From positions 83,416-147,415 of the forward strand of contig RQOL01000807.1 of the NCBI GenBank assembly GCA_013076295.1: 64,000 nt of DNA, given 5' to 3'. A program made the position numbers and the translations under genes. This DNA comes from Sanderia malayensis (lineage: Eukaryota; Cnidaria; Scyphozoa; Semaeostomeae; Pelagiidae). Below, piece by piece: positions 59,246 through 64,000 of this stretch; the first letter of the stretch is position 1; every line of letters begins with the position of its first letter. The notes beneath the pieces are model-generated. The model worked only from the letters and a program-made list of their open reading frames with translations. It did not search any database and was not told the DNA's origin.

Positions 59246-62200
59246 CATTTTACGTGGGGTTGAAAGAGGCATGAGCGAAGTGAATTCAGCGCACAGAGTG
59301 CGCCCTATCAGTCAATGTTTCTTGATAATAGATAGACAGGCGAGCGCAGCGAGCTAACCCATTGTACATGGGGTTCAAATGGGCATGAGCGAAGCGAATG
59401 CAGCACACGAAGTGCGCCCTATCAGTCAATGTTTCTTGATAAAAGATAGACAGGCGAGCACAGCGAGCTAACCCATTGTGCGTGGGGTTGAAATGGGCAT
59501 GAGCGAAGCGAATGCAGCACACGAAGTGCGCCCTATCAGTCAATGTTTCTTGATAAAAGATAGACAGGCGAGCACAGCGAGCTAACCCATTGTGCGTGGG
59601 GTTGAAAGAGGCATGAGCGAAGCGAATGCAGCACACGAAGTGCGTCCTATCAGTCAATGTTTCTTGATAATAGATAGACAGGCGAGCGCAGCGAGCTAAC
59701 CCATTGTACGTCGGGTTGAAAGAGGCATGAGCGAAGCGAATGCAGCGCACGAAGTGCGCCCTATGAGGCAATGTTTCTTGATAATAGATAGACAGACGAG
59801 CGCAGCGAGCTAACCCATTGTACGTGGGGTGGAAAGAGGCATGAGCGAAGCGAATGCAGCACACGAAGTGCCTCCTATCAGTCAATGTTTCTTGATAATA
59901 GATAGACAGGCGAGCGCAGCGAGCTAACCCATTGTACGTGGGGTTGAAAGAGGCATGAGCGAAGCGAATGCAGCGCACAAAGTGCGCCCTATCAGTCAAT
60001 GTTTCTTGATAATAGATAGACAGGCGAGCACAGCGAGCTAACCCATTGTGCGTGGGGTTGAAAGAGGCATGAGCGAAGCGAATGCAGCACACGAAGTGCG
60101 ACCTATCAGTCAATGTTTCTTGATAATAGATAGACAGGCAAACGTAGCGAGCTAACACATTGTACGTGGGGTTTAAAGAGGCAGGAGCGAAGCGAATGCA
60201 GCGCACGAAGTGCGCCCTATCAGTCAATGTTTCTTGATAATAGATAGACAGGCGAGCGCAGCGAGCTAACCCATTGTACATCGGGTTGAAAGAGGCATGA
60301 GCGAAGCGAATGCAGCGCACGAAGTGCGCCCTATGAGGCAATGTTTCTTGATAATAGATAGACAGGCGAGCGCAGCGAGCTAACCCATTGTACGTGGGGT
60401 GGAAAGAGGCATGAGCGAAGCGAATGCAGCACACGAAGTGCCCCCTATCAGTCAATGTTTCTTGATAATAGATAGACAGGCGAGCGCAGCGAGCTAACCC
60501 ATTGTACGTGGGGTTGAAAGAGGCATGAGCGAAGCGAATGCAGTGCACGAAGTGCCCCTATCAGGCAATGTTTCTTGATAATAGATAGACAGGCGAGCGC
60601 AGCGAGCTAACCCATTGTATGTGGGGTTGAATGGGGCATGAGCGAAGCGAATGCAGCGCATGAAGTGTGCCCTATCAGTCAATGTTTCTTGATAATGGAT
60701 AGACAGGCGAGCGCAGCGAGCTAACCCATTGTGCGTGGGGTGGAAAGAGGCATGAGCGAAGCGAATGCAGCCCTCGAAGTGCGCCCTATCAGTCAATGTT
60801 TCTTGATAATAGATAGACAGGCGAGCGCAGCGAGCTAACCCATTGTACGTGGGGTGGAAAGAGGCATGAGCGAAGCGAATGCAGCACACGAAGTGCCCCT
60901 ATCAGTCAATGTTTCTTGATAATAGATAGACAGGCGAGCGCAGCGAGCTAACCCATTGTACGTGGGGTTGAAAGAGGCATGAGCGAAGCGAATGCAGTGC
61001 ACGAAGTGCCCCCTATCAGGCAATGTTTCTTGATAATAGATAGACAGGCGAGCGCAGCGAGCTAACCCATTGTATGTGGGGTTGAAAGAGGCATGAGCGA
61101 AGCGAATGCAGCGCATGAAGTGTGCCCTATCAGTCAATGTTTCTTGATAATGGATAGACAGGCGAGCGCAGCGAGCTAACCCATTGTGCGTGGGGTGGAA
61201 AGAGGCATGAGCGAAGCGAATGCAGCCCTCGAAGTGCGCCCTATCAGTCAATGTTTCTTGATAATAGATAGACAGGCGAGCGTAGCGAGCTAACCTATTG
61301 TACGTGGGGTTGAAAGAGGCATGAGCGAAGCGAATGCAGCGCAGGAAGTGCGCCCTATCAGTCAAGGTTTCTTGAAATAGATAGCAGGCGAGCGCAGCGA
61401 GCTAACCCATTGTACGTGGGGTTGAAAGAGGCATGAGCGAAGCGAATGCAGTGAACGAAGTGCGCCCTATCAGCCAATGTTTCTTGATAATAGATAGACA
61501 GGCGAGCGTAGCGAGCTAACCTATTGTACGTGGGGTTGAAAGAGGCATGAGCAAAGCGAATGCAGCGCACAAAGTGCGCCCTATCAGGCAATGTTTCTTG
61601 AAAATAGATAGGCAGGCGAGCGCAGCGAGCTAACCCATTGTGCGTGGGGTTGAAAGAGGCATGAGCGAAGCGAATGCAGCACACGAAGTGCGCCCTATCA
61701 GTCAATGTTTCTTGACAACAGATAGACAGGCAAGCATAGCGAGCTAACCCATTCTACATGGGTTTGAAAAAGGCATGAGCGAAGCGAATGCAGCGCACTA
61801 AGTGGGCCCTATCAGTCAATGTTTCTTGATAATAGATAGACAGGCGAGCGCAGCGAGCTAACCCATTGTATGTGGGGTTGAAAGAGGCATGAGCGAAGCG
61901 AATGCAGCACACGAAGTGCGCCCTATCAGTCAATGTTTCTTGAGAACAGATAGACAGGCGAGCGTAGCGAGCTAACCAATTGTACGTGGGGTTCAAAGAG
62001 GCATGAGCGAAGCGAATGCAGCGCACGAAGTGGGCCCTATCAGTCATTGTTTCTTGATAATAGATAGACAGGCGAGCGGAGCGAGCTAACCCATTGTACG
62101 TGGGGTTGAAAGAGGCATGAGCTAAGCGAATGCAGCGCACGAAGTGCCCCCTATCAGTCAATGTTTCTTGATAATAGATAGACAGGCGAGCGCAGCGAGC

Positions 62201-64000
62201 TAACCCATTCTACGTGGGGTTGAAAGAGGCATGAGCGAAGCGAATGCAGCGCACGAAGTGCGCCCTATCAAGCAATGTTTCTTGATAAAAGATAGACAGG
62301 CGAGCGCAGCGAGCTAACCCATTGTACGTGGGGTTGAAAGAGGCATGAGAGAAGCGAATGCAGCGCACGAAGTGCGCCCTATCAGTCAATGTTTCTTGAT
62401 AATAGATAGACAGGTGAGCCCAGCGAGCTAACCCATTGTATGTGGGGTTGAAAGAGGCATGAGCGAAGCGAATGCAGCGCACGAAGTGCGCCCTATGAGT
62501 CAATGTTTCTTGATAATAGATAGACAGGCGAGCGCAGCGAGCTAACCCATTGTACGTGGGGTGGAAAGAGGCATGAGCGAAGCGAATGCAGCGATCGAAG
62601 TGCGCCCTATCAGTCAATGTTTCTTGATAATAGATAGACAGGCGAGCAGAGCAAGCTAACCTATTGTACGTGGGGTTGAAACTGTCATGAGCGAAGCGAA
62701 TGCAGCGCACGAAGTGCGCCCTATCAGTCAATGTTTCTTGATAATAGATAGACAGGCAAGCGCAGCGAGCTAACCCATTCTACGTGGGGTTGAAAGAGGC
62801 ATGAGCGAAGCGAATGCAGCGCACAAAGTGCGCCCTATCAGGCAATGTTTCTTGATAAAAGATAGACAGGCGAGCACAGCGAGCTAACCCATTGTGCGTG
62901 GGGTTGAAAGAGGCATGAGCGAAGCGAATGCAGCACACGAAGTGCGCCCTACCAGTCAATGTTTCTTGATAATAGATAGACAGGTGAGCGCAGCGAGCTA
63001 ACCCATTGTATGTGGGGTTGAAAGAGGCATGAGCGAAGCGAATGCAGCGCACGAAGTGCGCCCTATCAGTCAATGTTTCTTGATAATAGATAGAGAGGCG
63101 AGCGCAGTGAGCTAACCCATTGTACGTGGGGTGGAAAGAGGCATGAGCGAAGCGAATGCAGCGACCGAAGTGCGCCCTATCAGTCAATGTTTCTTGATAA
63201 TAGATAGACAGGCGAGCATAGCGAGCTAACCTATTGTACGTGGGGTTGGAAGAGTCATGAGCGAAGCGAATGCAGCGCACGAAGTGCGCCCTATCAGCCA
63301 ACGTTTCTTGATAATAGATAGACAGGCAAACGTAGCAAGCTAACCTATTGTACGTGGGGTTTAAAGAGGCATGAGCGAAGCGAAAGCAGCGATCGAAGTG
63401 CGCCCTAGCAGTCAATGTTTCTTGATAATAGATAGACAGGCGAGCGCAGCGAGCTAACCCATTGTAAGTGGGGTTGAAAGAGGCATGAGCTAAGCGAATG
63501 CAGCGCACGAAGTGCCCCCTATCAGTTAATGTTTCTTGAGAATAGATAGACAGGCGAGCGTAGCGAGCTAACCTGTTGCACGTGGGGTTGAAAGAGGCAT
63601 GAGCGAAGCGAATGCAGTGCAGGAAGTGCCCCCTATCAGGCAATGTTTCTTGATAATAGATAGACAGGCGAGCGCAGCGAGCTAACCTATTGTATCTGGG
63701 GTTTAAAGAGGCATGAGCGAAGCGAATGCAGCGCACGAAGTGCGCCCTATCAGGCATTGTTTCTTGATAATGGATAGACAGGCGAGCGCAGCGAGCTAAC
63801 CCATTGTACGTGGGGTGGAAAGAGGCATGAGCGAAGCGAATGCAGCACTTGAAGTGCGCCCTATCAGTCAATGTTTCTTGATAATAGATAGACAGGCGAG
63901 CCGAGCTAACCCATTGTACATGGGGTTGAAAGAGGCATGAGCAAGCAATGCAGCGCACGAGTGCCCCTATCAGTCAATGTTTCTTGATAATAGATTAGAC
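59246..64000 (-). repeat. 114-bp satellite array, about 42 copies, continues past the window
   Basis: The array is a head-to-tail series with a period of 114 bp (GCGAGC anchors at 59340, 59454, 59568, 59682). Each unit contains GCGCACGAAGTGCGC, a perfect 6-bp hairpin with a GAA loop, GCGAGCGCAGCGAGC (a direct repeat) and the conserved block ATGTTTCTTGATAATAGATAG. Since 114 is 38 codons, one minus-strand frame stays open for long stretches, up to 420 codons at 60548-59286, with a period beginning CIRFAHASFNPTYNGLARCA. Occasional one- or two-base indels break it. Four- and five-unit higher-order repeats are visible. A coding role is unproven. Confidence 0.95.

Noticed and set aside
59286..60548. 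420-codon frame as a real gene
   Set aside because: Explained by a stop-free unit whose length is a multiple of three; kept as a repeat until codon-level evidence is tested.
59246..64000. CRISPR-like array
   Set aside because: The whole 114-bp unit is repeated with no unique spacers and the genome is eukaryotic.

Overview
This window reads as AT-rich genomic DNA of an invertebrate animal, most likely a cnidarian or a sponge-like early metazoan. That placement is inferred from the mix of mobile-element families (KDZ, Helitron, P-like, DIRS, Ty3/gypsy, a TIR element with an integrase and a HECT gene) and from many short introns with GT..AG boundaries. No conventional host housekeeping gene is recognisable. 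Almost everything that can be read is a mobile element, a piece of one, or a tandem repeat.

Layout. 0-6.4 kb: the 3' end of a KDZ transposase (+), a decayed six-exon partner gene (-, 5374 to 4138) and a SWIM zinc-finger remnant (+). 6453-11933: an almost complete 5.48-kb DNA transposon with long terminal inverted repeats built on 24-bp units and a 6-bp target duplication. It carries a DDE integrase (+) and a HECT ubiquitin-ligase gene (-), both with stop codons. 11.9-16.7 kb: a broken P-element/THAP9-like transposase gene (-) with two C2H2-type fingers, an internal 282-bp inverted duplication and a LINE fragment. 18.6-25.1 kb: a 3.14-kb tandem duplication with a 62-bp minisatellite and the 5' exons of a second copy of the partner gene, which runs on to at least 26.1 kb. 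28.3-31.9 kb: a multi-exon KDZ transposase (-). 32.1-34 kb: gag-protease part of a retroelement (-). 34.5-36 kb: a Helitron Rep fragment (-).

36.2-47.7 kb is bounded by large inverted repeats whose outer ends are arrays of a 114-bp unit. Inside lie Ty3/gypsy pol pieces, an integrase fragment and a DIRS-like retroelement, all degraded. 48.6-50.1 kb is a tandem array of exon-like units that leads into a small three-exon gene (50252-50836) not seen as one reading frame, ending in a perfect 15-bp hairpin at the stop codon. 52.6-57.2 kb is a Helitron Rep-helicase gene with a few disruptions. 59.2 kb to the window end is about 42 copies of the 114-bp unit.

How the parts fit. The strongest unexplained pattern is that the KDZ transposase is found twice beside a homologous, uncharacterised multi-exon partner gene in the same convergent arrangement, once in each orientation. 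This suggests a two-gene KDZ element. The second is the 114-bp repeat at three sites, whose unit is exactly 38 codons and stays open in one frame. The third is the array of duplicated, apparently non-coding exons upstream of the small gene.
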